Below are positions 15,775 through 23,813 of a stretch of 26,573 bases of DNA, piece after piece (position 1 is the stretch's first letter; each line of letters starts with the position of its first letter). Where the stretch lies: positions 1 through 26,573 of the forward strand of contig DAOUBX010000283.1 in assembly GCA_034432445.1 (NCBI GenBank), written 5' to 3'. Made by a program: the position numbers and the translations under genes. Source of the DNA: JANWYQ01 sp034432445 (lineage in GTDB: Bacteria; Chloroflexota; Anaerolineae; JAAEKA01). The notes beneath the pieces were generated by a model. That model had not been told where the DNA came from and searched no databases. It worked only from the letters and a program-made list of their open reading frames with translations.

Positions 15775-16884
15775 GTGAACACAGTAGCGTATTGGGTTGG
15801 CTTCAACAAGGTGATGGGCGTTGGCCCGGCCCGGCTGCGCGCGCTGCTCGACTACTTTGGCGACATCGAGACGGCCTGGAACGGCGCCCCTGCTGACCTG
15901 CAAGAGGCTGGCCTCGATCGTCGTTCGCTGAACAACCTGCTGGCTGCCCGCAAATCCCTGGACCTGGCCGGCGAGCTCGAACGTCTGGCTAAGGCGCAGG
16001 TTACCGTGCTCACGTGGGACTCGGAGGAGTACCCGGCCAACCTGCGCAACATCCACGATGCGCCCCCCGTGCTGTATGTCAAAGGCCAGCTGCTGCCGGA
16101 AGACGATTGGGCCGTGGGGGTGGTTGGCACCCGCCGCGCCAGTGTGTATGGCAAGGAAGCAGCCCGCCAACTGGCCGGCGACTTGGCCCGCAACGGCGTA
16201 ACCGTAGTCAGCGGCTTGGCTGCCGGCATCGACGCCGTTGCACACCAGGCCGCCTTGGACGCCGGCGGCCGCACGCTGGCCGTGCTGGGCTCGGGCATTG
16301 ACGTGATCTACCCGGAGCAAAACCGGCGGCTGGCACAGGCGTTGACCGAGCATGGGGCGCTGATCACGGAGTATCCCCTTGGCACGCAACCGGAGCGCAG
16401 CAACTTCCCGCCGCGCAACCGTCTGATCAGCGGCCTGTCCCTGGGCGTGATCGTCGTCGAGGCCGGCGCGCGCAGCGGCGCGCTGATCACCGCCGACTTT
16501 GCCCTGGAACAAGGCCGTGAGGTCTTCGCCGTGCCCGGGTCGATCTTCCAGCGCAGCTGCGAAGGCACCAACCGGCTGATCCAAGACGGCGCCAAGCCGG
16601 TCCTGGCCGTGGGGGATGTGCTGGAAGAGCTAAACCTCGCGCAGGTAGTCCAACAGGCGGAGGTGCGGGCGGCTGTGCCCACCACCCCGGTCGAAAAAGC
16701 GTTGCTGGACCTGCTCTCTACTGAACCTATCCACGTGGACGAGCTCGGCCGCGAGGCCGATCTGCCGGCATCCACCGTAGCGAGCACCCTCGCCCTGCTC
16801 GAGTTGAAGGGTCTTGCCCGTCAGGCCGGCGGCATGAGCTACGTGCTGGCCAGAGAGAGTCGTGTTGAGTATAGGATCGAATAG
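15775..16884 (+). CDS. dprA: DNA processing protein DprA
   Basis: 369 residues. DprA binds incoming single-stranded DNA and loads RecA during transformation; many non-competent bacteria also carry it. N-terminal SAM/HhH-like part KVMGVGPARLRALLDYFG (12-29). The Rossmann-like core has VVGTRRAS (117-123), SGLAAGIDAVAH (146-157), GSGIDVIYP (172-180), FPPRNRLISGLS (211-222), and EAGARSGALITA (229-240). The C-terminal 60 residues form a winged-helix (DML1-like) domain: PVEKALLDLL, HVDELGREADLPASTVASTLALLELKG. The GTG start has GAGG upstream (about 15763) and is the only start placing MGVGPARL correctly. First gene of the dprA-topA-xerC group, a widely conserved order. Confidence 0.95.
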   Translation: MNTVAYWVGFNKVMGVGPARLRALLDYFGDIETAWNGAPADLQEAGLDRRSLNNLLAARKSLDLAGELERLAKAQVTVLTWDSEEYPANLRNIHDAPPVLYVKGQLLPEDDWAVGVVGTRRASVYGKEAARQLAGDLARNGVTVVSGLAAGIDAVAHQAALDAGGRTLAVLGSGIDVIYPEQNRRLAQALTEHGALITEYPLGTQPERSNFPPRNRLISGLSLGVIVVEAGARSGALITADFALEQGREVFAVPGSIFQRSCEGTNRLIQDGAKPVLAVGDVLEELNLAQVVQQAEVRAAVPTTPVEKALLDLLSTEPIHVDELGREADLPASTVASTLALLELKGLARQAGGMSYVLARESRVEYRIE

Positions 16885-16908
16885 AACGGGAACTTGGCAC
16901 ATGAGTAC

Positions 16909-16919
16909 GGTGGTACAAT
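16909..16919 (+). promoter_or_regulatory. Candidate -10 region GGTACAAT before topA
   Basis: CGGTGGTACAAT with TACAAT at 16914-16919, only 21 nt before the topA start. The nearest TTGGCA (16894-16899) is 14 nt away, too close for a normal -35. It may be a weak internal promoter. Confidence 0.35.
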
Positions 16920-16940
16920 TCCCGCTAACCCTGAGATATC

Positions 16941-19694
16941 ATGATTGAAGCTTATTGTACGAAGTGTCGAACCAAACGCGAGATTCCTGAGGCGCAGGCC
17001 GTCTGGCTGGCCAATGGACGCGCTGCCACCCAGGGCCTTTGCCCTGTATGTGGCACCAAGGTCACGCGCCTGGGGGAAACGCCGGCCCATGCCGGCCTAC
17101 CCAAACCGGAGATCACAACGGCAGAGCGGCCGCGCAAGGCCAAAGTGGCCGCTACGGGACCGACGCCGGAGGAAGTATCTGCGCCACTGACCACCGCCGT
17201 CGAGGCCTATTGCGTAAAGTGCAAAGCCAACCGGCCGATGGTGAACGGACAAGCTGTGTTCATGGCCAACGGCCGGCCTGCAGCCAAGGGTCAGTGCGCC
17301 GTGTGCGGCACAAGCCTTTTCAAGATCGGCGCAACCCCTGACCATGCGCAGTTGCCCACGCCGGTGGTGCAGCCCGCGCGGAAAAAGGGCACCGCCAGCA
17401 GCAAAGCAGCCGCCAAGAACGGCACGGTGGCTACAGCCGCCGCGCCGCAGGTCCGGCGCCATGGCAAGCTGGTGATCGTGGAGTCGCCGGCCAAGGCCAA
17501 GACGGTCGGCCGCTTTCTGGGTCGAGACTACACGGTGCGCGCTTCGGTGGGCCACGTGCGTGACCTGCTGCGCTCGCAGCTCTCCGTGGATGTCGAAAAC
17601 GATTTCACGCCAACCTACCGCGTGCCCAACGACAAGCGCAAGACGGTCAAGGACCTAACCGACGAGGTCAATCGCGCGCGGGAGGTCTACCTGGCCACCG
17701 ACCCGGACCGCGAGGGAGAGGCGATTGCCTGGCACCTGATGGAGGCCACCGGCATGCAGCCGGACCAGGCCAAACGCGTCGTGTTTCATGAGATCACCAA
17801 GGACGCGGTAGCCGAGGCCTTCGCCCATCCGCGCAGCTTGAACATGGACCTGGTGAACGCCCAGCAGGCGCGCCGCGTGCTCGATCGTCTGGTCGGGTAC
17901 AAGGTCAGTCCGTTGTTGTGGGATCGCGTGCGCGGTCGCACCTCGGCAGGCCGCGTCCAGTCGGTGGCGGTGCGCCTGGTGGTCGAGCGCGAGCGCGAGA
18001 TCGAGGCTTTCGTCCCCGTGGAGTATTGGTCGATCCACGCGCAGTTGGCACAGCAGACGACGCGCGGCCAACAGCCGCGGCCCGACTTTCTGGCCAAGCT
18101 CTATCGCCTGCGCGGCCAGGAGGTCGATCTCAAGAACGAAGCCGACACGCAGGCCATCGTAGACGACCTGAACGGCGCCCACTACCTGGTGACATCGGTG
18201 CGCCAGGGCGAGCGGCGCCGACGGCCCGCCGCGCCGTTCACCACCAGCACGCTGCAACAAGAGGCCTCGCGCAAGCTCGGCTTTGGCGCCCGGCTGACCA
18301 TGCGCATCGCCCAGCAGCTGTACGAAGGCGTGACCTTGGGCGGCGGCGAACAGGTGGGCTTGATCACCTACATGCGCACCGACAGCGTCACCGTGTCGAG
18401 CCAGGCACAGGCCGAGGCGCGCGCCTTCATCAGCGAACGCTACGGGCCGGACTACCTGCCTCCCTCGCCGCCCGTTTACAAAACGCGCGCCAAGGGCGCC
18501 CAAGAGGCGCACGAGGCGATCCGTCCAACGGCAGTCATACGCACGCCGGAGCAGGTTGCGGCGTATCTCAACCGCGATCAGCTGCGGCTGTACGAGTTGA
18601 TCTGGACGCGCTTTGTGGCCAGTCAGATGGCGCCGGCCATCTACGACACGATCACGGCCGACATTGCCGCTCTGCCCCGGCGCACGGTGCCGGCCGTTGC
18701 GCCAGAGCAGGCGCTGGCCTTGGCGGCCACGCTGGAGGCACCGGAGTATCTGTTCCGAGCCAGCGGCTCGCGCGTGCGCTTTCCGGGCTTTCTCGGCGTG
18801 TACGAGGAAGGCCGCGATGACAACGGCAAGTCGCCGCGCAACGGCGACAAGCTGGAGGGCAACGGCAACGGCGAGGGCGCTGACGGCGAGGAGCCAACCG
18901 GCTGGCTGCCGGCGCTGAGCGAGGGCGAGCTGCTCGACCTGCTCAAGCTGCTGGCGGAGCAGCACTTCACACAGCCACCGCCCCGCTACACCGAAGCGTC
19001 GCTGGTCAAGGCGCTGGAGGAGTACGGCATCGGCCGCCCTAGCACCTACGCGCCGACCATGACCACTATCCAAGAGCGCGGTTATGTTCAGCTGCGCGAC
19101 AAGCGGCTCTACCCCACCGAGTTGGGCATCGTCGTCAACGATCGCCTGGTCAAGCACTTCCCCGAGGTCTTCGACGTGGGCTTCACAGCACGCATGGAAG
19201 AGGCGCTGGACAGCATTGCAGCCAGCGAGCGCGACTGGATCCAGGTGCTGCATGAGTTCTACCGGCCGTTCTCGCAGAGCCTGGCCGAGGCCGAGAAGAC
19301 CATGGAGCGCGCAGCGGTCAACGATCAGCCGATCGGCGAGGCGTGCCCGGAGTGCGGCCACGAGCTGGTACTGCGCATGGGTCGCTTTGGCAAGTTCATC
19401 GCCTGCTCGAACTACCCACAGTGCCGTTACACGCGTCCTTTGTTGGTGAAGACAGGCGTGACTTGCCCGAAGTGCCGCCAGGGCGAGCTGGTGGAGCGAC
19501 GCAGCCGACGCGGCAAAGTATTCTACGGCTGTGAGCGCTACCCCGCTTGCGACTTCAGTACCTGGCAGCGGCCGATCGCTGCGCCGTGCCCCGACTGTGG
19601 TGGGCTGGTTACACAGGCTGGCAAGGACAAGGCCAAGTGCACCAATTGTGGGCATTGGTTTGAGCTGAAGAAGCTGGATGCGCAGGCGGTGTGA
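16941..19694 (+). CDS. topA: DNA topoisomerase I with two N-terminal DUF5679-type zinc ribbons
   Basis: 917 residues, a type IA topoisomerase that relaxes negative supercoils. The N-terminus has an extra region of about 170 residues with two copies of a small zinc ribbon resembling DUF5679: C6-x2-C9/C34-x2-C37 and C91-x2-C94/C119-x2-C122, each with a QAV-L/M-ANGR-A motif between. The enzyme core follows: TOPRIM with E181 (KLVIVESPAKAKTVG) and DPDREGE (254-260), SAGRVQSVAVRLVVERE, the active-site tyrosine Y477 in LITYMRTDS, and IGRPSTYAPTM. Three C-terminal zinc ribbons run from about 802 (CPECGHEL..., CPKCRQGEL..., CPDCGGLV...CTNC). A Gly/Asn/Glu-rich linker (about 630-650) is lineage-specific. 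The extension is in frame and begins at the first ATG after the dprA stop. Overlaps xerC by 4 nt. Confidence 0.96.
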   Translation: MIEAYCTKCRTKREIPEAQAVWLANGRAATQGLCPVCGTKVTRLGETPAHAGLPKPEITTAERPRKAKVAATGPTPEEVSAPLTTAVEAYCVKCKANRPMVNGQAVFMANGRPAAKGQCAVCGTSLFKIGATPDHAQLPTPVVQPARKKGTASSKAAAKNGTVATAAAPQVRRHGKLVIVESPAKAKTVGRFLGRDYTVRASVGHVRDLLRSQLSVDVENDFTPTYRVPNDKRKTVKDLTDEVNRAREVYLATDPDREGEAIAWHLMEATGMQPDQAKRVVFHEITKDAVAEAFAHPRSLNMDLVNAQQARRVLDRLVGYKVSPLLWDRVRGRTSAGRVQSVAVRLVVEREREIEAFVPVEYWSIHAQLAQQTTRGQQPRPDFLAKLYRLRGQEVDLKNEADTQAIVDDLNGAHYLVTSVRQGERRRRPAAPFTTSTLQQEASRKLGFGARLTMRIAQQLYEGVTLGGGEQVGLITYMRTDSVTVSSQAQAEARAFISERYGPDYLPPSPPVYKTRAKGAQEAHEAIRPTAVIRTPEQVAAYLNRDQLRLYELIWTRFVASQMAPAIYDTITADIAALPRRTVPAVAPEQALALAATLEAPEYLFRASGSRVRFPGFLGVYEEGRDDNGKSPRNGDKLEGNGNGEGADGEEPTGWLPALSEGELLDLLKLLAEQHFTQPPPRYTEASLVKALEEYGIGRPSTYAPTMTTIQERGYVQLRDKRLYPTELGIVVNDRLVKHFPEVFDVGFTARMEEALDSIAASERDWIQVLHEFYRPFSQSLAEAEKTMERAAVNDQPIGEACPECGHELVLRMGRFGKFIACSNYPQCRYTRPLLVKTGVTCPKCRQGELVERRSRRGKVFYGCERYPACDFSTWQRPIAAPCPDCGGLVTQAGKDKAKCTNCGHWFELKKLDAQAV

Positions 19695-20617
19695 GGTGTG
19701 CTGTGCGCGAGGAGTTGGAGCGTTACGCAACCTACCTGCTGGCCGAACGCAATGCGTCCCCGTACACGATCCGCAACTACACGAGCGAGATCGGAGAATT
19801 CATTGCGTTTGCCGAGGCGCAACAGGTGACGCGCTGGGAGCAGGTCGATAAGCAGCTAGTGCGGCGCTGGCTGGCCGAGCTGCGCGCGAACGGCTACGTG
19901 GCGGCCAGCATCGCCCGCCGGCTGTCGGAGCTGCGGGCCTGTTGCACGTTCCTGGTGCGCGAGGGAGTGCTCAGCGCCAACCCGCTCACCGGCATGGCAT
20001 CGCCGCGGCAGACGCGACGCCAACCGCGCGTGCTCAGCTACGACGAGGTGATTGCCCTCTTGCGCATGCCGGACACGAGCACCCCCCAAGGCCAGCGCGA
20101 CCGCGCGATCCTGGAACTGCTCTACGGCAGCGGCATCCGCTTGGGCGAGCTGGAGGCGCTGAGCGTGGGCGATGTCAACCTGGCGCGGCGCGAGGCCCGC
20201 GTGCTGGGCAAGGGCAACAAGGAGCGCGTGGCGCTGTTTGGCTCGCGCGCCGAGGAAGCGCTGCGCCTTTACCTGACCGACGGTCGCGGCAAGCTGGCCA
20301 GCGAGCGCTCCGGCAACGCCCTCTTCCTCAACCGCTTCGGCAACCGGCTCGGCCGCGTCAGCATCATCCGCATGCTCGACCGCTGCGCTAAACAAGCCGG
20401 CATCGAGCGCAAGGTCACCCCTCACGCGCTGCGCCACTCGTTCGCTACGCACCTGGTCGACGAGGGCGTTGATATTCGCTTGATCCAGGAAATGCTGGGC
20501 CACGAGAGCCCTTCCACAACCCAGCGCTACACCCATGTCAGCCAGACGCGGCTGCACGACGTGGTGCGCACCGCCCACCCGCGCGGCCGGCTGGCCGGCG
20601 ATCCCGACCACCGCTAA
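19691..20617 (+). CDS. xerC: Tyrosine recombinase XerC/XerD
   Basis: 308 residues, normal for Xer recombinases, which resolve chromosome dimers at dif. The N-terminal core-binding domain (about 5-90) reads LERYATYLLAERNASPYTIRNYTSEI. All six catalytic residues are present: R150 (GIRLGELEAL), K174 in LGKGNKER, H245 and R248 (HALRHSFATHL), H271 (LGHES), and Y280 (YTHV). The GTG start overlaps the topA stop as GTGA; a second GTG at 19703 is possible. Gene order dprA-topA-xerC supports a housekeeping role rather than a phage integrase. I could not find a convincing dif site in the window. Whether it is the XerC or XerD paralogue cannot be settled from the sequence. Confidence 0.93.
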   Translation: MRCAVREELERYATYLLAERNASPYTIRNYTSEIGEFIAFAEAQQVTRWEQVDKQLVRRWLAELRANGYVAASIARRLSELRACCTFLVREGVLSANPLTGMASPRQTRRQPRVLSYDEVIALLRMPDTSTPQGQRDRAILELLYGSGIRLGELEALSVGDVNLARREARVLGKGNKERVALFGSRAEEALRLYLTDGRGKLASERSGNALFLNRFGNRLGRVSIIRMLDRCAKQAGIERKVTPHALRHSFATHLVDEGVDIRLIQEMLGHESPSTTQRYTHVSQTRLHDVVRTAHPRGRLAGDPDHR

Positions 20618-20771
20618 TTGGCGCCTCGGTGGCCACGAGACTCCCAAGCGGCGCCACAGGATTGGCTCATCGCTGCTAACGTCTTCGCATCGCTGATTCT
20701 TGCAAGTCCCTGCGGACTACCGGCTCGCACCGCAACACGTGCATCTTTCCGTCGCACAAGGAGGTCTCATC

Positions 20772-21812
20772 ATGAACGACAGTGGAACCAACAGGTGGCT
20801 GGTCATCGCCGGCGCCTTCCTGGTTGGACTACTGGTAGGTTGGTTCGTCCTCGGCTGGTGGCTGTTCCCCGTGACTTGGACCAACGCCACCTTACAGGAT
20901 CTGTCCCCCGCCGCCAAGCAGACCGTTCTCAAGACAGTCGCCGAGGCCTATCAAGCTGCGCCCAACCCGGCTAAAGCCTTCGAACGGCTACAAGCGCTGG
21001 GCGCACAAGCTGAAATCGAACAGCTGCTGGCCGATACCGTGCAGCAGGCCACGGCTGCCGGCGACCTGGCCACGGTCAACCAGGTGAACAGCCTGGCAGC
21101 GGGCATCGGGCTTACACCGCCCTCAGGGCCGGTTGCGACGCCCGGCACCACACCGCCGCCGGCAGCAGAAGCCGAGGGCGGGTCGAACTTGGGCACGCTT
21201 TGCCTGGCCGGGCTAGGCATTGCTGCGCTGCTCGGCGGCATTGCGCTGGCGCTGTGGCTACTGTCGAACCGACGCAAGACGCCCCCGGAGCCGGAAGTGA
21301 TGGAGGAGTTCGAGCCGGCGACCGAGGCCCTCATCGAGCAGTCACCGGCGCCGGTGGCTGCCCGCAGCGCAACGCCCACCTCGGCCCCGACCCTGGTGCA
21401 GAACTTCAGCGCCACCTTCACGCCCGGCGACCTCAACTTCGACGAGACCTTCAGCATCGAATCCGGTACGCAGGGCTATCTCGGCGAGTGCGGCTTGACA
21501 ATCTCGGAGACGATCGGCGGCGATCCCAACCGCGTGACCGCGCTGGAAGTATGGCTCTTCGACAAGAGCGACATCCGCACCGTGACCAAGGTGCTGATGA
21601 GCGACTACGCCTTTGGCAATCCGGCCTTGCGCGAGAAGCTAGCCTCGCGCGGGGACGCTGTGTTGGCCCGCCCAGGCGCGGCCTTCGTTCTCGATGCGCA
21701 GACGCTGCGCTTGGAGGGCGAGGTTAAGACCCTGGAATATGCCGAGGGCGACGGCCCGGCGCGCGGCGCCTTCCGCCGCCTGACCGTGGATTTGCGGGTG
21801 TCGCGCCAGTAG
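20772..21812 (+). CDS. Two-pass membrane protein with conserved C-terminal cytoplasmic domain, function unknown
   Basis: 346 residues; I do not recognise a named family. TM1 spans about 9-34 (VIAGAFLVGLLVGWFVLGWW). An external segment 36-138 is mostly helical (LSPAAKQTVLKTVAEAYQA, FERLQALGAQAEIEQLL) and ends in a Pro/Thr/Ala linker. TM2 is about 140-164 (LAGLGIAALLGGIALALWLL) and is followed by NRRK, which puts the C-terminus in the cytoplasm. After an acidic Pro-rich linker, residues about 208-346 form a compact domain with FSIESGTQGYLGECGLTISETIGG, VTALEVWLFDKSDIRTVTKVLMSDYA and a terminal LTVDLRV strand. I recall similar unnamed domains in other Chloroflexota proteins, but cannot verify this. 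A perfect SD AAGGAGG (20758-20764) lies 7 nt before the ATG, implying good translation. An inverted repeat follows the stop. Confidence 0.85.
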   Translation: MNDSGTNRWLVIAGAFLVGLLVGWFVLGWWLFPVTWTNATLQDLSPAAKQTVLKTVAEAYQAAPNPAKAFERLQALGAQAEIEQLLADTVQQATAAGDLATVNQVNSLAAGIGLTPPSGPVATPGTTPPPAAEAEGGSNLGTLCLAGLGIAALLGGIALALWLLSNRRKTPPEPEVMEEFEPATEALIEQSPAPVAARSATPTSAPTLVQNFSATFTPGDLNFDETFSIESGTQGYLGECGLTISETIGGDPNRVTALEVWLFDKSDIRTVTKVLMSDYAFGNPALREKLASRGDAVLARPGAAFVLDAQTLRLEGEVKTLEYAEGDGPARGAFRRLTVDLRVSRQ

Positions 21813-21822
21813 TTGTGCGCTG

Positions 21823-21884
21823 GACCCTTCGGGTTTCCGTGGTCGATCACGAATCGCCTTTAGCACTCGGAAACCCGAAGGGTC
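21823..21884. repeat. 17-bp perfect inverted repeat (CCCTTCGGGTTTCC type)
   Basis: Arms 21823-21839 and 21868-21884 are perfectly complementary with a 28-nt loop. Starting 11 bp after the membrane-protein stop, it could stop transcription, but there is no T-run. The sequence looks like a REP-type dispersed repeat. Confidence 0.65.
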
Positions 21885-21968
21885 GCAACCGATTTCAAAC
21901 ACACCCATTTGCTTCTGGTGTGTTCAAGATTGAAACGGGCTGGCGGTCAACCAGGTTGCAGGGCAGCA

Positions 21969-22073
21969 ACTATTCAGCCCTGGGTGCCGGGCACTTAAGG
22001 CTGCGCTGGCCAGGGCGTCTGCAGAGCCGGCTCAAGCTGTAAACCGGTCGCAAGTGCTCGGCACCTGAATAGT
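21969..22073. repeat. Imperfect inverted pair of the CAAGTGCCCGGC-type repeat (copies C and B)
   Basis: The left arm (21969-21996) holds ACTATTCAG, then CCCTG, then GGTGCCGGGCACTT. The right arm (22052-22073) holds AAGTGCTCGGCACC then TGAATAGT. The arms match apart from five extra bases and one substitution. Copy A at 9146 shares the same core. Confidence 0.55.
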
Positions 22074-22104
22074 CACGCAGGGCACTTTGCTCGCTTAACG
22101 AGAC

Positions 22105-23283
22105 TCAAACCCTCGTCTCAGGATCGAACAGCTTGCCATATTCCTGAATGGCAAAGCGATCAGTCATGCCCGCGATATAATCGCAAATAACACGTTGCGC
22201 GCTTTCTGGCCCTGACTGGACTCTGGTTTGGATATGGGGAGGCAACTGGCGAACATCTTCGCAATAGGCGTCGAACAGCGCGCGCAAGATGCGCTGGGCC
22301 TTGGCGGCCATGCGCATCACACGCCAGTGCTGGTAGAACTTGCGCAGCAGGAAGCTCTTCAGCTCCACGTTGTACGCCGCCATCTCCGGCGAGAAGCTGG
22401 CGACCGCCTGACCCAGGCGGCGCACATCGTCCACCGACTGCACGCCCTGCGCGCGCAGCCGCCAGTCGGTAGTGACCACCGCATCGGTCACTTCGGCGCC
22501 GATCAGTTTGCGGATGGCCCGGGCGCGCAAGAGATCGTCCAACGGCGCGTCGGCCGGCGCCGGATGGAGGGGATCGATGGCCAGCGAGTCGCGAATCGTC
22601 CGCCAGATTGCCAGCTCGGCCACCTCGCTGGGGTCCAAAATGCTACTGCGCAGGCCATCATCCAGGTCGGCGGCGTTGTAGGCGATCTCGTCGGCTAGGT
22701 TGGCCAGCTGGCATTCCAGCGTGCCGGCCAGCTCTGGCTCATAGCCCGAGGCGTCGCTGACATCGTAGTCGGTGTCGTGTTTGACCAAACCCTCGCGTAC
22801 CTCGTAGGTCAGGTTGAGGCCGGGAAAGCCCGGATAGCGCTCCTCCAACCGCTCCACGATGCGCATGGTCTGGCGCTGGTGGTCAAATCCGCCGTGGCCG
22901 GCCATTAGCTGGTTGAGCACCTGCTCGCCCGTATGGCCGAAGGGCGGGTGGCCTAGGTCGTGGGCCAGGCAGATCGCCTCCACCAGGTCCTCGTTGGCGC
23001 GCAGCGCGCGGGCCAGCGTGCGACCGATCTGCGCCACTTCGACCGAGTGGGTCAGTCGGTTACGGTAGTGATCCCCTTCGTGGTAGACGAAGACCTGCGT
23101 CTTGTACTCCAGGCGCCGGAAGGCGGTGGTGTGGATGATGCGGTCGCGGTCCTTCTGAAAGGCCGAGCGGTAAGGGTGCTCGTCGTCCGGATGCACGCGG
23201 CCCCGGCTGTCGCCGCTCTTCATGGCGTAGGACGCGAGCATCTGGCGCTCCTGTTGCTCCAGCGTCTCACGGGTTAAGATCAT
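22105..23283 (-). CDS. dgt: dGTPase-like HD-domain triphosphohydrolase
   Basis: 392 residues. Deoxynucleoside triphosphate triphosphohydrolases cleave dNTPs to nucleoside plus tripolyphosphate. Diagnostic early motif RSAFQKDRDRIIHTTAFRRLEYKTQVF (39-65) is followed by the HD metal site H79 (RLTHSVEVAQ), H108-D109 (AHDLGHPPFGHTGE), and LADEIAYNAADLDDGL with the last metal aspartate. The C-terminal part (AYNVELKSFLLRKFYQHWRVMR, VICDYIAGMTDRFA) is also standard. The 392-residue length suits the shorter dGTPase-like type 2 group rather than the E. coli-length enzyme, so dNTP specificity may be broader. The ATG at 23283 is chosen over 23298 because GGAGGGG lies 8 nt upstream. It overlaps the preceding minus-strand gene by 17 nt, so the two are probably translationally coupled. 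Confidence 0.92.
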   Translation of the reverse strand: MILTRETLEQQERQMLASYAMKSGDSRGRVHPDDEHPYRSAFQKDRDRIIHTTAFRRLEYKTQVFVYHEGDHYRNRLTHSVEVAQIGRTLARALRANEDLVEAICLAHDLGHPPFGHTGEQVLNQLMAGHGGFDHQRQTMRIVERLEERYPGFPGLNLTYEVREGLVKHDTDYDVSDASGYEPELAGTLECQLANLADEIAYNAADLDDGLRSSILDPSEVAELAIWRTIRDSLAIDPLHPAPADAPLDDLLRARAIRKLIGAEVTDAVVTTDWRLRAQGVQSVDDVRRLGQAVASFSPEMAAYNVELKSFLLRKFYQHWRVMRMAAKAQRILRALFDAYCEDVRQLPPHIQTRVQSGPESAQRVICDYIAGMTDRFAIQEYGKLFDPETRV

Positions 23284-23710
23284 CGTCGCCCCCTCCATAA
23301 CTGTGCGGGCTTGCGCCCAGGCCGCGCAGAAATTGGATCTGCTCCTCGTAGGTGGCGTACTGGCTCAGATCGATTACTTCCAGCTCTTCGGGCCCGATCT
23401 CCGTGCGGCGCACCACGTTCCAGATCACCTGGTTCAGCGTGTCCTTGGGGATGTCGCGGGCGATGGCCAGGTTCTGTTTGATGGGCCGGCTGCCCGGCGG
23501 CATGCGAAAGTTGTAGCTCACCAGAGTGACTGCGCCGCCGGCCTGCTCCTTAGTGTAGATGCGGTGTTCCACCCGCTCGGCGCGGCCCCAGGCCGGCCGC
23601 AGGAAGTACAGCTTCCACAGCCGCTCGCCCGCGGCCACCTGCAACAACGAGCCACCGACCAGATCGGGGAACACGCCAGGATAGAGAGAACTTGTCAAGT
23701 CGTCGATCAT
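23267..23710 (-). CDS. Unknown small protein upstream of and overlapping dgt
   Basis: 147 residues; no family recognised. The protein is soluble-looking, without signal peptide or membrane segment. Notable stretches: LYPGVFPDLVGGSLLQVAAGERLWKLYFLRPAWG, an RIYTKEQAG segment, VSYNFRMPPGSRPIKQNLAIARDIPKDTLNQVIWNVVRRTEIGPEELEVIDLSQYATYEEQIQFL, and a Gly/Asp-rich tail. The alternation of strands and helices suggests a small alpha/beta fold. Start 23710 has GAGGA upstream and a strong promoter (23742-23770) that gives a leader of about 25 nt. Its 3' end overlaps dgt by 17 nt, so the pair forms a two-gene operon; a link with nucleotide metabolism is only inferred. Confidence 0.75.
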   Translation of the reverse strand: MIDDLTSSLYPGVFPDLVGGSLLQVAAGERLWKLYFLRPAWGRAERVEHRIYTKEQAGGAVTLVSYNFRMPPGSRPIKQNLAIARDIPKDTLNQVIWNVVRRTEIGPEELEVIDLSQYATYEEQIQFLRGLGASPHSYGGGDDDLNP

Positions 23711-23741
23711 GGTGCAACCATCCTCGTTCACGTTGCGCCGG

Positions 23742-23770
23742 AGTGTAGCACCGGCTGGGGGGTCTGTCAA
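23742..23770 (-). promoter_or_regulatory. Promoter for the dgt operon: TTGACA-N17-TACACT
   Basis: On the minus strand -35 TTGACA (23765-23770), exact 17-nt spacer, -10 TACACT (23742-23747). It lies back to back with the tex -35. Confidence 0.75.
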
Positions 23771-23777
23771 GTCGATT

Positions 23778-23809
23778 TTGACAAACCGCCTGGCTCATGG
23801 CAGTATCTG
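23778..23809 (+). promoter_or_regulatory. Candidate tex promoter: TTGACA with weak -10
   Basis: Perfect -35 TTGACA (23778-23783). The best -10-like box, TATCTG (23804-23809), is 20 nt away; CAGTAT at 17 nt is poorer. Either would place the transcript start at or within a few bases of the tex ATG (23814). Confidence 0.5.
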
Positions 23810-23813
23810 TGCC

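Noticed and set aside
17655..19730. Very long open frame on the minus strand opposite topA
   Set aside because: It mirrors a full topA gene with all catalytic motifs. Long antisense frames are expected in GC-rich coding DNA, and the translation has no recognisable domain.
19691..20617. Integrase marking a mobile island
   Set aside because: Position directly after dprA-topA, with GTGA overlap, fits the housekeeping Xer gene; no attachment site, tRNA or phage genes are near.
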